Numbered from the stretch's first letter, positions 52,594-61,866 are shown. The stretch is 64,000 nucleotides of DNA from Pseudomonadales bacterium (GCA_024234855.1 JACKNN010000001.1:1-64000); one strand, 5' to 3'. Notes: generated by a model not told the origin, from the letters alone. Translations and numbers: made by a program.

Positions 52594-54621
52594 TTAGGGG
52601 GTGGCATCCAGTCCCTCGATTGTTACCCCAGGCAGCCTCTCCGCCGTGTCAAAACCCAGCACCCTGGAGTAGAAGTAGAGTTCAGCCTCAAGCGCGCGAA
52701 CCTGGTTTTCGGCCTTGCGAAAGCCGTGGCTTTCACCCTCGAAAGCGAGATAGGCGGTCGGGATGCCACGCGATTTGAGGGCATCGAAAATCAGCTGGGA
52801 CTGGTTGGGCGGCACCACCGGATCATCCAGTCCCTGCAACAGCAGCAGCGGGGCGCCAAACTTCTCGAGGTGGTTTATCGGTGAACGCTCCTGATAAAGA
52901 TCCATCCGTTCCGGATAGGGTCCAATCAACTGGTCCAGGTAACGCGACTCGAACTTATGCGTATCCCGGGCCAATGCCTCGATATCGCTCACGCCGTAGT
53001 AACTCGCCCCCGCGGCAAAGCTGTCGTGGAAGGCGAGCGCGGCCAGGGTGGTATAGCCGCCGGCACTTCCACCCCGAATGATGAGCCTGTCCGGGTCAGC
53101 CAGTCCCCGCTCCGCCAGCCAGGTTGCACCAGCCACTGCGTCCTCCACGTCGGCGATACCCCACTGCCCGTACAACGACCGGCGATAATCCCGACCAAAA
53201 CCGGAGCTGCCGCGGTAATTGAGGTCCAGTACCGCGAATCCGCGACTGGTCCAGTACAGTTGACTGAGCTTGAACGTGGGGCTGGCAACCGCGGTGGGGC
53301 CGCCGTGGACGCTGACGATCAGCGGTGGTGCGGTACCCTCCGGGGCTTTGGCACCGGGGTTGGCAGGCGGCAGGTAAATACCGTGCGCCTGGGCGCCACT
53401 ACCGGTGGGAAAGCTGACCAGCCGAAACCGGGGTACCCAGCCGGGATCAAGGCTGAAATCACTGGAACTGCGTATCACGGCCTGCTGCGCGCCGGCAAGG
53501 TCGGTTTCCAGCAGCACCGGGGGCGCATCGGCGGCGGCACTTATCACAAATAAGTGATCAGCCACCGGCAGGAAGTCGCCAATGCTCGCGCTGGCCAGCG
53601 CCAACGGCCGGGCAGACGCTGTGGCCGGATCGATGATTACAAGCGACTCCACACCACCCTTCACCAGTTTCGCTGCAATTTTTCCCTCATCGAGCAGGTA
53701 GTAGTAGTTCTCCCCGATGGACCAGTCCGGTCCGCCGATCTCGGCCTGCTCCAGGCCGGACTCAACAGCGGCGAACCGGTCCTGGTCCACGCGGTAGATT
53801 TTCCACCAGTTGTCGCGATCAGAAACTGCATACAGTCGATTGCTCTTATCCCACTGCGGATTGAGCACGGATTCCTGCATGGCATCGTTATGCCGCGTCA
53901 ATGACGCGAGTCGCCCCTCATCGTCGAACGTCGCTGACCACAAACTGGTATTGTCCCAGGGCATGTTGGGATGGCGCCAGCTGGTGAAGGCGACACGGCT
54001 GCCATCCGGTGACAGGGCGGGAGCGGACACAAAATCGCCCTGGTCGAACAGCACCTCGCCTTCCCCGACCCCCTCCAGCGAGAGCGCTACCAGCGTGTTT
54101 TGCGGTTCTCCCTCCACCCGGTGGTCCTCCCGCACACACAGCAGACGGTTGCGGGCACTGTCGAAGACGCAGCCGGCATAGCGCAATTGGGCCGCTGGCG
54201 TTACCGGCTCCGGCTTGCTGCCCGGCGCCATGCGGTACAGCCGCTGGTCCGGGAAGTTGGCAAACCAGACCGTACCGTCAACCACCAGCACGCTGCGCCC
54301 CCCGTATTCCTGGACCCGCGTTCTGGCGTTCCAGGGTGGCGGCAGGATCTCCTCGGGCTCGCCTCCCGCGCTCCAGCGCATGATGGTGTTGCGCCCGCCC
54401 TCCTGCGGGCGCGATTCTACCCAGTAGAGGTGCCTGCCGTCGTAGGATAGTGAGCCGAGCCCACGACTGCCCTCGGCCACGGCGACGGCGGAAATGGGCG
54501 AGGGCCAGGAGCCATAGGCTGCTACCGCTTTCATATGATCATCTCCCGTTTCCGGCTGCGCAGCTTCCCGGCTGCAGGCCCCGACCAACAGCACCAATAG
54601 CAATCGCAAGAACCCGGTCAT
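52594..54621 (-). CDS. S9 family peptidase (prolyl oligopeptidase/DPP-like lipoprotein)
   Basis: A 675-residue serine peptidase. The signal MTGFLRLLLVLLVGAC ends in the lipobox LVGAC, so it should be lipid-anchored. The beta-propeller occupies about residues 30-410 and the alpha/beta-hydrolase domain the rest: IRGGSAGGYTTLAALAF (catalytic Ser near residue 513), LQGLDDPVVPPNQS (Asp) and FEGESHGFRKAENQ (His). Relatives remove dipeptides or cut after Pro or Ala. It is 45 bases downstream of nothing on its strand except the sulfotransferase-like gene that follows it. A second, unrelated-subfamily S9 lipoprotein is encoded at 22.7-24.9 kb. Confidence 0.92.
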   Translation of the reverse strand: MTGFLRLLLVLLVGACSREAAQPETGDDHMKAVAAYGSWPSPISAVAVAEGSRGLGSLSYDGRHLYWVESRPQEGGRNTIMRWSAGGEPEEILPPPWNARTRVQEYGGRSVLVVDGTVWFANFPDQRLYRMAPGSKPEPVTPAAQLRYAGCVFDSARNRLLCVREDHRVEGEPQNTLVALSLEGVGEGEVLFDQGDFVSAPALSPDGSRVAFTSWRHPNMPWDNTSLWSATFDDEGRLASLTRHNDAMQESVLNPQWDKSNRLYAVSDRDNWWKIYRVDQDRFAAVESGLEQAEIGGPDWSIGENYYYLLDEGKIAAKLVKGGVESLVIIDPATASARPLALASASIGDFLPVADHLFVISAAADAPPVLLETDLAGAQQAVIRSSSDFSLDPGWVPRFRLVSFPTGSGAQAHGIYLPPANPGAKAPEGTAPPLIVSVHGGPTAVASPTFKLSQLYWTSRGFAVLDLNYRGSSGFGRDYRRSLYGQWGIADVEDAVAGATWLAERGLADPDRLIIRGGSAGGYTTLAALAFHDSFAAGASYYGVSDIEALARDTHKFESRYLDQLIGPYPERMDLYQERSPINHLEKFGAPLLLLQGLDDPVVPPNQSQLIFDALKSRGIPTAYLAFEGESHGFRKAENQVRALEAELYFYSRVLGFDTAERLPGVTIEGLDATP

Positions 54622-54807
54622 GGCGCGACACCCGAATTGACAGAACTACCTGAACCGGGAATGTGCCGTCTTTTGCAGCGCAGGGCAAGCTACCGTATCG
54701 CGCGCGGGTGGCTGTCGCAGGGCACCGCCGATACCCGCAATGCCCGCGGGGTCGTATTCGATGCGTCGAGGGGCATATACTCCGGGTTTCGTTATCACCC
54801 ATCACAC

Positions 54808-56178
54808 ATGCCTGGTCTTATGGACGGACTTCCCACCCCGCGGCGATACCTTGCCATATTCGCTATTTCCTGCGGCACCGCCCTGAACGTGATTGACGGG
54901 GCGATTCCCAACGTCGCCCTGCCGACGATCGCCCGGGACCTGGGAATAGCGCCTTCGGCCGCCGTGTTGATTGTCAGTGTTTACCAGCTGGTGCTGGTAA
55001 TGACCCTGCTGCCGTTTTCCGCCCTGGGCAGCCGCATCGGCCTGCGGCGTCTCTACCAGTACGGTCAGTGCCTTTTTATTGGGTCGGCGCTGATGTGTTT
55101 TTTTGCGCCCAACCTGCCTTTGCTGCTGGCCGCGAGGACGCTGCAGGCACTGGGCGCGGCGGCGGCCCTGAGTGTTTCCAGTGCGCTGGTGCGCTCAATT
55201 TACCCGGCCGCGCAGTTGGGGCGCGGCATGGGTATAAACAGCGTGGTGGTCGCCAGTGCCGCTGCGCTGGCGCCGATCATGGGTGGCTTCATCCTCGCCG
55301 TGGCGAGCTGGCACTGGGTATTTGCCGCCACGATACCGCTGGCACTGCTCTCACTTGCGGTAGGGCAGCGCTCGCTGCCGGATATACCCGCTCAGCAGGA
55401 CCGTTATGACCTGCCCGGCGCCCTCCTGTGCGCCCTCACCTTCGGCCTGGTGATTTCCGGGTCATTGTCCCTGTCGCAGGGAGAATCGCCACCGACCGGC
55501 CTCTCCATTGTCGCCCTCGGCATAGTAATAGGCATTGTATTCATCCGCAGGGAACTCAGGGAAAGCGTACCTACCCTGCCGGTGGATTTACTGGCGCGAC
55601 CGGTGCTGGCCCTGTCCATACTCGGCGCGTCCCTGGCATTTATCGGCTCAATGACGTTTATCCTCTCCCTGCCCTTTCGCCTGCACGAACATTTTGGTTT
55701 TTCACCCGGCGAAATTGGCGCTGCGATCGCACCCTGGCCACTCGGCATGATGGTCATGGCACCCATTGCCGGCATGTTGTCGGACCGGTTCCACGCCGGC
55801 CTGCTCGGCGGCATCGGCATGGGCATGGCCACGCTTGGATTGCTGCTGCTCGCGACCATGCCGACTACCGCATCGGACTGGAGTATCACCTGGCGAATGG
55901 CCCTGTGCGGGGCGGGTTACGGCATGTTCCTCTCACCCAATGCGAGGCTGATAGTCTCGGCGGCGCCGCTGGCCCGGGCCGCCTCCGCAGGCGGGCTCAT
56001 ATCGACCAACCGCCTGGTGGGGCAGGCCCTGGGCGCCGCCCTGCTGGCGGCTTTACTGACGCTGGGCCACGGCAGTGACAGCACGCCGGCATTTATCGCC
56101 GCGGCGCTGGGTTTCTGCGCCGCTATCTGCAGCGTCGCGCGCCTGCGCCTGCTGCCGGCGCCCGCGACTGAACGGTGA
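54808..56178 (+). CDS. MFS transporter, DHA2-like
   Basis: A 456-residue major-facilitator exporter with about 14 hydrophobic helices. The first helix is AIFAISCGTALNVIDGAIPN, with the DHA2-type D after it; VNVALPTIARDLG-like text and ALGSRIGLRRLYQYGQCLF carry the conserved motif A region between helices 2 and 3. Its length and helix number fit the EmrB/QacA drug-proton antiporter group. The start is uncertain: ATG at 54808 or 54820; an upstream GTG or ATG at 54637 adds about 57 residues that look non-coding. Divergent from the S9 peptidase gene. Confidence 0.85.
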   Translation: MPGLMDGLPTPRRYLAIFAISCGTALNVIDGAIPNVALPTIARDLGIAPSAAVLIVSVYQLVLVMTLLPFSALGSRIGLRRLYQYGQCLFIGSALMCFFAPNLPLLLAARTLQALGAAAALSVSSALVRSIYPAAQLGRGMGINSVVVASAAALAPIMGGFILAVASWHWVFAATIPLALLSLAVGQRSLPDIPAQQDRYDLPGALLCALTFGLVISGSLSLSQGESPPTGLSIVALGIVIGIVFIRRELRESVPTLPVDLLARPVLALSILGASLAFIGSMTFILSLPFRLHEHFGFSPGEIGAAIAPWPLGMMVMAPIAGMLSDRFHAGLLGGIGMGMATLGLLLLATMPTTASDWSITWRMALCGAGYGMFLSPNARLIVSAAPLARAASAGGLISTNRLVGQALGAALLAALLTLGHGSDSTPAFIAAALGFCAAICSVARLRLLPAPATER

Positions 56179-56240
56179 GGCATTGCCGGCGGGCGCCGCC
56201 CCCGGATGCGCAGGTCCAGCCGGTAGCGGAATGCACATGG

Positions 56241-56820
56241 CTATTTTTTCCGGCTGGCAATAAAGGCCATAAAATCCGCGGTGTTCGCCTGCATATCCGC
56301 ATCCACTTTGCGGGCGATATCAGAGTCGGCCATCATGGCGTACCAACCCGCCAGGCCATCGACTTCCGCCATGATGTCCCAGTCCAACTGGGCCGGACCC
56401 ACCAGCCTGGGAATCGCCAGGGCGTAGCGCAGGTAGATATCCGCCAGGGTCATCTCCCGGCCGGCGACGAAAGGTGAGAAGTCCGCCAGCACCCCGAGGG
56501 AACCCAGGCCCAGCTCCAGCGCTGCGCGCACCTCATCCTTGACCGCCTGGTCTACGGCCACCCCGGCCAGCACCGCCGGCAACAGGCGACGGGCGGGCAG
56601 CTCCAGATACAATTCAGATACTTTCATCAGCTGCCTGACCCGGGCGCGCGCCTCGGGTTCGCCCGGGTAGAGCGGCGTGTCGGGGTAGGCGTCTTCCAGG
56701 TAGTCCAACAGCACGCTGCTCTCGGCCAGGTGGACGCCATTTTCAGTGGTGATGGCGGGCACCTTCCCGGTGGGATTAGCCGCCAGCAACTCGGGCGTAT
56801 GGGGGTAGGCAATACGTTCC
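56241..56820 (-). pseudogene. Glutathione S-transferase, 3' part, split by IS
   Basis: The C-terminal 190 residues of a GST, starting with RIAYPHTPELLAANPTGKVP and AITTENGVHLAESSVLLDYLE, the end of the thioredoxin-like domain (Glu-Ser pair contacts the gamma-glutamyl group), followed by the full helical domain and ending FMAFIASRKK. The 5' part lies at 58204-58295 beyond an IS256-family element. Removing the element and one copy of the 9-bp duplication joins PFEER to IAYP in frame, giving a normal 220-residue GST with no stop codon or shift. As it stands the gene is interrupted; a read-in product starting in the IS end is unlikely to fold. Confidence 0.9.
56812..56820. repeat. Target-site duplication, left copy (9 bp)
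   Basis: ATACGTTCC, identical to 58204-58212 in direct orientation. IS256-family elements make 8-9 bp duplications. It lies inside the GST coding sequence. Confidence 0.92.
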
Positions 56821-58203
56821 GAGTTATAACCGAATGTGGTGTTTAAGGATTTGAAAAGAGGCGGCGTATCTGGTTGATTTGTTGTTGCGACACAAGTCAC
56901 CAACCAAAGGGATACGCCACCATGGGAAAGAGTAACGTTATTGAACTGGAAGGTCGAGCAGGGAGTACCGATCCGTTGACAGAACTGCTGCGCACTGGCG
57001 CCAGACAGCTCCTTCAGCAGGCCATTGAGGCGGAGGTTCAGGAATTGCTTGCTGCGCACTCAGACAGGCTGCTGGAAGACGGCAGGGCCGGCGTGGTGCG
57101 CAATGGCCACCTTCCCGAACGGGAGATCCAGACCGGTATCGGCCCGGTCACGGTGCAGATCCCGAAGGTACGGGCAAAGACCGGGAAGCCGATTACCTTC
57201 AGATCGGCACTGGTGCCGCCGTATGTCCGGAAGACCCAATCACTGGAAGCGGCGCTGCCCTGGCTTTACTTAAAGGGCGTTTCCACCGGTGAAATGAGCG
57301 CTGCCCTGGAGGTTCTGGTGGGCCCGGAGGCCAGGGGGTTATCTGCCAGCACGGTATCGCGATTGAAGCGTGCCTGGGCGGACGAATACCAGGCGTGGGG
57401 TGAGGAGCCGCTGGACAAGGATCGTTGGGTTTATGTGTGGGCCGATGGTGTCTACAGTGGCCTGAGAGCCGAGCAGGCCAAGCTCTGCGCCCTGGTGATC
57501 ATTGGCGTGAACGAACGTGGAGAGAAGCATTTCCTGGCGATCGAAGACGGCGTGAGGGAATCGACCCAGAGCTGGCGGGAGGTGCTACTGAAGCTAAAAT
57601 CCCGCGGCATGAATGTCCCGCAGCTGGCCGTCGGTGATGGCGCCATGGGTTTCTGGGCCGCGCTGGAGGAAGTCTATCCAACAACCCGACAACAGCGGTG
57701 CTGGATGCACAAAACGATGAACGTACTGAACTGCCTGCCGAAGTCGCTCCAGCCAAAAGCCAAACAGGCTTTGCATGAGATATGGCAGGCCAATACCCGG
57801 GAGGACGCCGAGAAAGCCTTCGATCTGTTTCTGGTGACGTATGAGCCAAAATACCCGAAGGCCGCGCTGTGCCTGGCGAAGGATCGGGAGGAGTTAATGG
57901 CATTCTACGATTTCCCGGCACAACACTGGCAGAGTATACGGACGAGCAACCCGATTGAATCGACCTTCGGCACCATTCGCCATCGCACCAAGCGATCGAA
58001 GGGTTGCCTGACACGGGATGGGATGCTGCATATGATGTTCAAGTTGGGCCAGTGTGCACAGAAGAACTGGCGGCGCCAACGAGGGTTCGTCTATCTGGCA
58101 AAGGTCATAACCGGAGTGAAATTCAGAGATGGAATCGAGGTAACAACACCAAATCAGGTCGCCGCTTGATTCAGGTCCTAAACACCAGATTTGACAATAA
58201 CTC
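56821..58203 (+). mobile_element. Complete IS256-family insertion sequence
   Basis: A 1383-bp element. Ends are imperfect inverted repeats beginning GAGTTAT: the first 25 bases of the left end and the inverse of the right end agree at 20 positions, with the shared block TGGTGTTTA at positions 17-25. It is flanked by the direct repeat ATACGTTCC and carries one intact mutator-type transposase. It has inserted into a GST gene on the opposite strand. Ends, duplication and open reading frame are all intact, so the insertion is recent and the element is potentially mobile. I cannot name the isoform without a search. Confidence 0.93.
56922..58169 (+). CDS. IS256-family (mutator-type) transposase
   Basis: A 415-residue DDE transposase. 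An N-terminal DNA-binding region (RTGARQLLQQAIEAEVQELL) precedes the catalytic core: WVYVWADGVYSGLR near residue 170 (first Asp), LAVGDGAMGFWAALEEVYP near 232 (second Asp), QRCWMHKTMNVLN with the C-x2-H typical of IS256, and NPIESTFGTIRHRTKRSKG near 345 (Glu). I start at the ATG at 56922 with AAGGGA about nine bases upstream; an upstream start at 56874 gives a 16-residue extension without support. The frame is undamaged. Confidence 0.95.
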   Translation: MGKSNVIELEGRAGSTDPLTELLRTGARQLLQQAIEAEVQELLAAHSDRLLEDGRAGVVRNGHLPEREIQTGIGPVTVQIPKVRAKTGKPITFRSALVPPYVRKTQSLEAALPWLYLKGVSTGEMSAALEVLVGPEARGLSASTVSRLKRAWADEYQAWGEEPLDKDRWVYVWADGVYSGLRAEQAKLCALVIIGVNERGEKHFLAIEDGVRESTQSWREVLLKLKSRGMNVPQLAVGDGAMGFWAALEEVYPTTRQQRCWMHKTMNVLNCLPKSLQPKAKQALHEIWQANTREDAEKAFDLFLVTYEPKYPKAALCLAKDREELMAFYDFPAQHWQSIRTSNPIESTFGTIRHRTKRSKGCLTRDGMLHMMFKLGQCAQKNWRRQRGFVYLAKVITGVKFRDGIEVTTPNQVAA

Positions 58204-58212
58204 ATACGTTCC
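58204..58212. repeat. Target-site duplication, right copy (9 bp)
   Basis: ATACGTTCC, the second copy of the direct repeat flanking the IS256-family element. Confidence 0.92.
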
Positions 58213-58295
58213 TCAAACGGGATGCCTTTATACATCAGCGTGTGCTTGACGATATTGTGGTAATTCGAGAAGGGGAAGCCGTGAAGTGTGAGCAT
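58204..58295 (-). pseudogene. Glutathione S-transferase, 5' part, split by IS
   Basis: The first 30 codons of the GST: LTLHGFPFSNYHNIVKHTLM then YKGIPFEER, the start of the thioredoxin-like domain with the Ser/Tyr region that binds glutathione. The ATG at 58295 has AAGGA about seven bases upstream. The frame then runs into the IS end (SYCQIWCLGPESS). It belongs with the 3' part at 56241-56820. Confidence 0.9.
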
Positions 58296-58491
58296 TTTAT
58301 ATTCCTTGAGTGTGCAGCCGGGGTCCGGACAGGTGTCGGCAACCGTGGGCGGGCTGTTCCTGGCAGGGCTATCAAGATAGCGCTTCAGGAGCAGAAATCA
58401 ACCAGCCCGGTACTGCCAACAGCAGTTGAAGCGGCTACAATGCGGGAACGTGTTGCCGCGTTGGCAACCCGGGCGTTTTCAGGGACCCCTT

Positions 58492-59118
58492 ATGCCGTCT
58501 ACCGTGGCTCGCCGCACGCCTGCACTTGTCCTTGTACTACTGGCAGTTCCGCTGCTGGCGGGAAGCCAGTGCGCCTTTTTCTTCAGTTCCGGCACCAGTT
58601 CCGGCGACCGGGACAAGGAAGAACAGGTCGTCGTGGTAGCCAATGGCAATTTCGGTGCAGCCCCCGTGGCAGGTATCGGCTACAGCTCCGGGTCAGTCAG
58701 CGGGGTAACCGGCAGTAACGGTGAATTCGAGTATGAAATGAACCAGCCGATCCAGTTCTCCATAGGCGATATCCCGCTCGGCCGGGCAGTCAGCGGCAAG
58801 GCAGTCATCACGCCCCAGGACCTGGTACCCGAGGGTGCCGGTGCGCCGACTGCGGCGATTAACATGGACCGGTTGCTGCAGTCGCTGGATGCCGACCGGG
58901 CAGATGACGCGATCACAATCCCCGCCAGTGTCAGGGCCAAGGCGGTTCGCTCCAACGACTCGCTGGCCTCGGCCATCGAGTACCTCGATTTTGCCGACGA
59001 TGCCGCCTTTGCCAACGCGGCGAGCCAACTGGTGACGGTACTGACCGATGACTACCCCTTTACCGGCGTGCTGGTGGATGCCCAATCCGCCCGGGAAGCC
59101 GCGATCAAATCGATGTGA
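58492..59118 (+). CDS. Exported protein of unknown function
   Basis: A 208-residue protein. Start ATG at 58492 with AGGGA five bases upstream gives a signal peptide (ALVLVLLAVPLLAGSQC). A Ser/Gly/charged linker is followed by a domain beginning PVAGIGYSSGSVSGVTGSNG and EFEYEMNQPIQFSIGDIPLG, a beta-sandwich-like module that recurs at the N-terminus of many gammaproteobacterial lipoproteins and adhesins, here on its own. It continues with VITPQDLVPEG and ends in a helical part (AINMDRLLQSLDADRAD). The stop overlaps the GTG of the next gene (2-oxoglutarate oxygenase) by 4 bases. An upstream in-frame start at 58426 is less likely. Confidence 0.78.
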   Translation: MPSTVARRTPALVLVLLAVPLLAGSQCAFFFSSGTSSGDRDKEEQVVVVANGNFGAAPVAGIGYSSGSVSGVTGSNGEFEYEMNQPIQFSIGDIPLGRAVSGKAVITPQDLVPEGAGAPTAAINMDRLLQSLDADRADDAITIPASVRAKAVRSNDSLASAIEYLDFADDAAFANAASQLVTVLTDDYPFTGVLVDAQSAREAAIKSM

Positions 59119-60071
59119 GCTCCGTCTCCGGCACAGCAAACAGGGCCCGGCCCGGCCACACTGTGCCGGTTATCGACCTCGCCGGCGGTCCCGGGGACTG
59201 CATCGGGCACCTGGCCGCCGCCTGCGCGGACTGGGGCTTTTTCCAGGTGGCCAATCACGGTATAGAGCAGCAGCTGACGCGCGCCCTCGAAACCGCCAGC
59301 CGGAATTTCTTCGCGCAATCGCTGGCGGCCAAGCAGACCGTCAAGCGCACCCTGGACAACCCCTTCGGCTACTACGACAGGGAGCTCACCAAGAACCTGC
59401 GCGACCGCAAGGAAATCTTTGATTTCGCCCCGGCAGAAAACACCCCCTGGCCGGCGCACCCCCCCCGGTTCGCCGAGGTACTGGGGGAATACGCGGCCGC
59501 CTGTCACCGACTCGCCCAGCAACTGCTGGAGCTGTGTTGCGAGGGGCTGGGGGCGGCCCCGGCGACTCTGGCGAGCCACTTCGGGCGCGGCCACAGCAGT
59601 TTCCTGCGGCTCAACCATTACCCGGTGGAGGATCCGCTGGCCGGCACCACCGCTCCCCCATTGGGACCCTTCGGCATCAGTCACCACTCCGACGCCGGGG
59701 CGCTCACGGTGCTACTGCAGGACACGGTGGCCGGCCTGCAGGTATTGCGAGATGACAACTGGTTTGACGTACTGCCGGTACCGGACACCCTCACTATCAA
59801 TATCGGCGACATGCTGCAGGTCTGGTCGAACGACCGCTACCGCGCGCCGCTGCACCGGGTGCGGGCCAGCAGCGGTGCCGCGCGCTCCAGCGCCGCCTAT
59901 TTCTTCAACCCGGACTACGACACCGTGGTGGAGCCCCTGGGCCCGACGGTATCCGCGAGTTGTCCCGCCCGCTATCGACCGCTGCACTGGGGCGAATTTC
60001 GCCGCCTTCGCGCGCTGGGTGACTACGGCGACTACGGCGAGGAAATCCAGATCTCCCGGTACCGGAGCTAG
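59115..60071 (+). CDS. 2-oxoglutarate/Fe(II)-dependent oxygenase (isopenicillin N synthase family)
   Basis: A 318-residue non-heme iron oxygenase. DWGFFQVANHGIEQQL near residue 37 is the N-terminal family signature; the iron ligands are HSDAGALTVLLQD (His and Asp, about residues 195-197) and APLHRVRAS (His, near 250), with Arg-Ser-Ser (ARSSAAYFFNP) for the 2-oxoglutarate carboxylate. The family hydroxylates, desaturates or closes rings on small molecules. It starts with GTG overlapping the end of the exported-protein gene and is followed after 75 bases by a PLP decarboxylase gene, so an amino-acid-derived substrate is conceivable. Confidence 0.9.
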   Translation: MSSVSGTANRARPGHTVPVIDLAGGPGDCIGHLAAACADWGFFQVANHGIEQQLTRALETASRNFFAQSLAAKQTVKRTLDNPFGYYDRELTKNLRDRKEIFDFAPAENTPWPAHPPRFAEVLGEYAAACHRLAQQLLELCCEGLGAAPATLASHFGRGHSSFLRLNHYPVEDPLAGTTAPPLGPFGISHHSDAGALTVLLQDTVAGLQVLRDDNWFDVLPVPDTLTINIGDMLQVWSNDRYRAPLHRVRASSGAARSSAAYFFNPDYDTVVEPLGPTVSASCPARYRPLHWGEFRRLRALGDYGDYGEEIQISRYRS

Positions 60072-60146
60072 CGGGCAGCCAAGGGCTATGCCCGCAAAGC
60101 AAGCCACAACAGTCCTCTCCGCGCACGAATCTGAGTGCTTGCCTGT

Positions 60147-61571
60147 ATGAGCGAAACGCCCCTGTACGATGCCTACCGCCGATTTCTCGCCAACGCCGGC
60201 ACCCCCTTCACCGTGCCCGGGCACAAGCGCAATCCGGCGCTGACAGACCCGCTGCTGGCGCTGGACGTGCCGCAATACGGCGGCGTCGAGGATCGTCGGG
60301 TATCGACCAGGCGCCTGGCCGGCGCCGAGCGGCTGGCAGGCGAGTTGTGGGGGGCGAAATGGTGTGGTTTTTCCGTGCAGGGCTCTTCCCACGGCAACGA
60401 GGCCATCGCCCTTACCGTGGGCAAGCCGGGCGACAAGGTGATCGTGGCCCGCACGCTGCACAAGTCACTGTTCTTCGGCCTGGTACTCGCGGGTCTGGTG
60501 CCGGTGTGGGTGCGACCGGATATCGATGCGCAAACCGGCCTGACCGCCGGCATGCCGGCGGGGCGGATCAGGCAGGCCCTGCGCGAACACCCGGATGCAC
60601 GGGCGGTGATGCTGGTTGAGCCCAGCTATGTGGGCGGCGTATCCGACGTGGCTGCGATCGCCGCGGTGGCGCACGAGCACGGCATTCCGTTGACTGTCGA
60701 TGCGGCCTGGGGTGCGCACCTGGGCTTTCACCCTGAGCTGCCACCGCACGCCATACAGGCCGGGGCGGACATTCTGGTGACCAGCGTGCACAAGCACATC
60801 ACCGGCTTTACCCAGTCTTCGATGGTGCTGGTGCAGGGCGAGCTGATCAACCTGGAGCGCCTGGAGGCCGCCTTCGAGGGCCTGCACACCACCAGTCCCT
60901 CAGGCGCTATCTTCGCCTCTATCGACCGCGCCCGCGGCCTGTTGCAGGACCGCGGTGAGGAGCTGCTGGGCAACGCCATCCGTATCGCAGCGGATGCGCG
61001 CGCACGCTTACACGCGGTACCGGGGCTGGGTGTGGTGGGGAGTGAGATCGCCCGGCGCTGTCCGGCCCTGCTGATGCACGACCCGACCAAAGTGGTGTTG
61101 TCGCTGTACGGCACCGGCGCCGACGGCCAGGTTGTGGCGGACCTGCTGGAGCAGCGGGGTATACACCTGGAGTTCGCTGATCGCGATACCTTCTGTCCCG
61201 TGATCACCCTGGCCGACACCGATGAGACCGTCGATCGCATGGTGACGGAAGTGATCCGCGCGATTGAAGAGCATCGCGGACCGCCGCGCCCCCTGGTGCC
61301 GGCCACCGCCTGGACGGTGGTGCCGGATACCGTAATGTCGCCGCGAGACGCCTTCTTTTGCGCTCATGAAAGAGTGCCGGCGGCAATGGCTGTCGGCCGG
61401 ATCGCCGCCGAGACCGCGGTGCCCTACCCGCCCGGCATACCGGCGCTGGCGCCGGGTGAGCGGATACAGGCCGAGGTACTGAAAGCGCTGCAGGCAGAGG
61501 TGGCCACTGGCACCCGCATTGCCTACTGCGGTGACCCATCGCTGGCCACAGTGCTGGTGGTCAGGGAGTAA
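60147..61571 (+). CDS. Orn/Lys/Arg decarboxylase-family PLP enzyme
   Basis: A 474-residue fold-type I PLP enzyme of the Orn/Lys/Arg decarboxylase major-domain family, short form without the wing domain. FTVPGHKRNPALTDPLL near residue 22 is the family entry; QGSSHGNEAIALTVGKPGD holds the cofactor phosphate; VDAAWGAHLGFHPEL has the PLP Asp and SVHKHITGFTQ the Schiff-base Lys (His-Lys as in family members). The C-terminal domain is complete. Substrate (arginine, lysine or ornithine) cannot be decided. The start is ATG at 60147; an upstream codon at 60135 adds four residues. Confidence 0.88.
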   Translation: MSETPLYDAYRRFLANAGTPFTVPGHKRNPALTDPLLALDVPQYGGVEDRRVSTRRLAGAERLAGELWGAKWCGFSVQGSSHGNEAIALTVGKPGDKVIVARTLHKSLFFGLVLAGLVPVWVRPDIDAQTGLTAGMPAGRIRQALREHPDARAVMLVEPSYVGGVSDVAAIAAVAHEHGIPLTVDAAWGAHLGFHPELPPHAIQAGADILVTSVHKHITGFTQSSMVLVQGELINLERLEAAFEGLHTTSPSGAIFASIDRARGLLQDRGEELLGNAIRIAADARARLHAVPGLGVVGSEIARRCPALLMHDPTKVVLSLYGTGADGQVVADLLEQRGIHLEFADRDTFCPVITLADTDETVDRMVTEVIRAIEEHRGPPRPLVPATAWTVVPDTVMSPRDAFFCAHERVPAAMAVGRIAAETAVPYPPGIPALAPGERIQAEVLKALQAEVATGTRIAYCGDPSLATVLVVRE

Positions 61572-61598
61572 GCACCCACCCGCAGCGGGAATTGGAAA

Positions 61599-61712
61599 TC
61601 AGCAACCCTGGCACTGATCCTCGTTATGATGGCGTGTCTCGTGCCGGTTCTGCTCGTCCTGCCACAAACCCAGGGCCAGAACAGTTGAATAAATAAAAAG
61701 AATGATAGCCAT
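61599..61712 (-). CDS. Small single-helix membrane protein ending in CxxC
   Basis: A 37-residue frame: one hydrophobic helix (MAIILFIYSTVLALGLW) followed by a polar, His-rich tail (RHETRHHNED) ending CQGC. It has a good ribosome-binding site, AGAGG eight bases before the ATG, and lies alone between a plus-strand gene end and a minus-strand MATE gene end. Family not recognised. The helix plus His- and Cys-rich cytoplasmic or periplasmic tail could bind a metal; that is speculation. Confidence 0.5.
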   Translation of the reverse strand: MAIILFIYSTVLALGLWQDEQNRHETRHHNEDQCQGC

Positions 61713-61866
61713 GATGTTCACCTCTTTCCCTTGTTACCCAATCCGCCCACGCCCGTGAGCTGATGGGACTGAGTTTAGGTCAATCATTTTTGAGTGGAAA
61801 TGCCCACAAATGAACTCGACCGCTGCATTAATGGGCATGGCAGACGGCGACAATCGGTGCCGGGGG

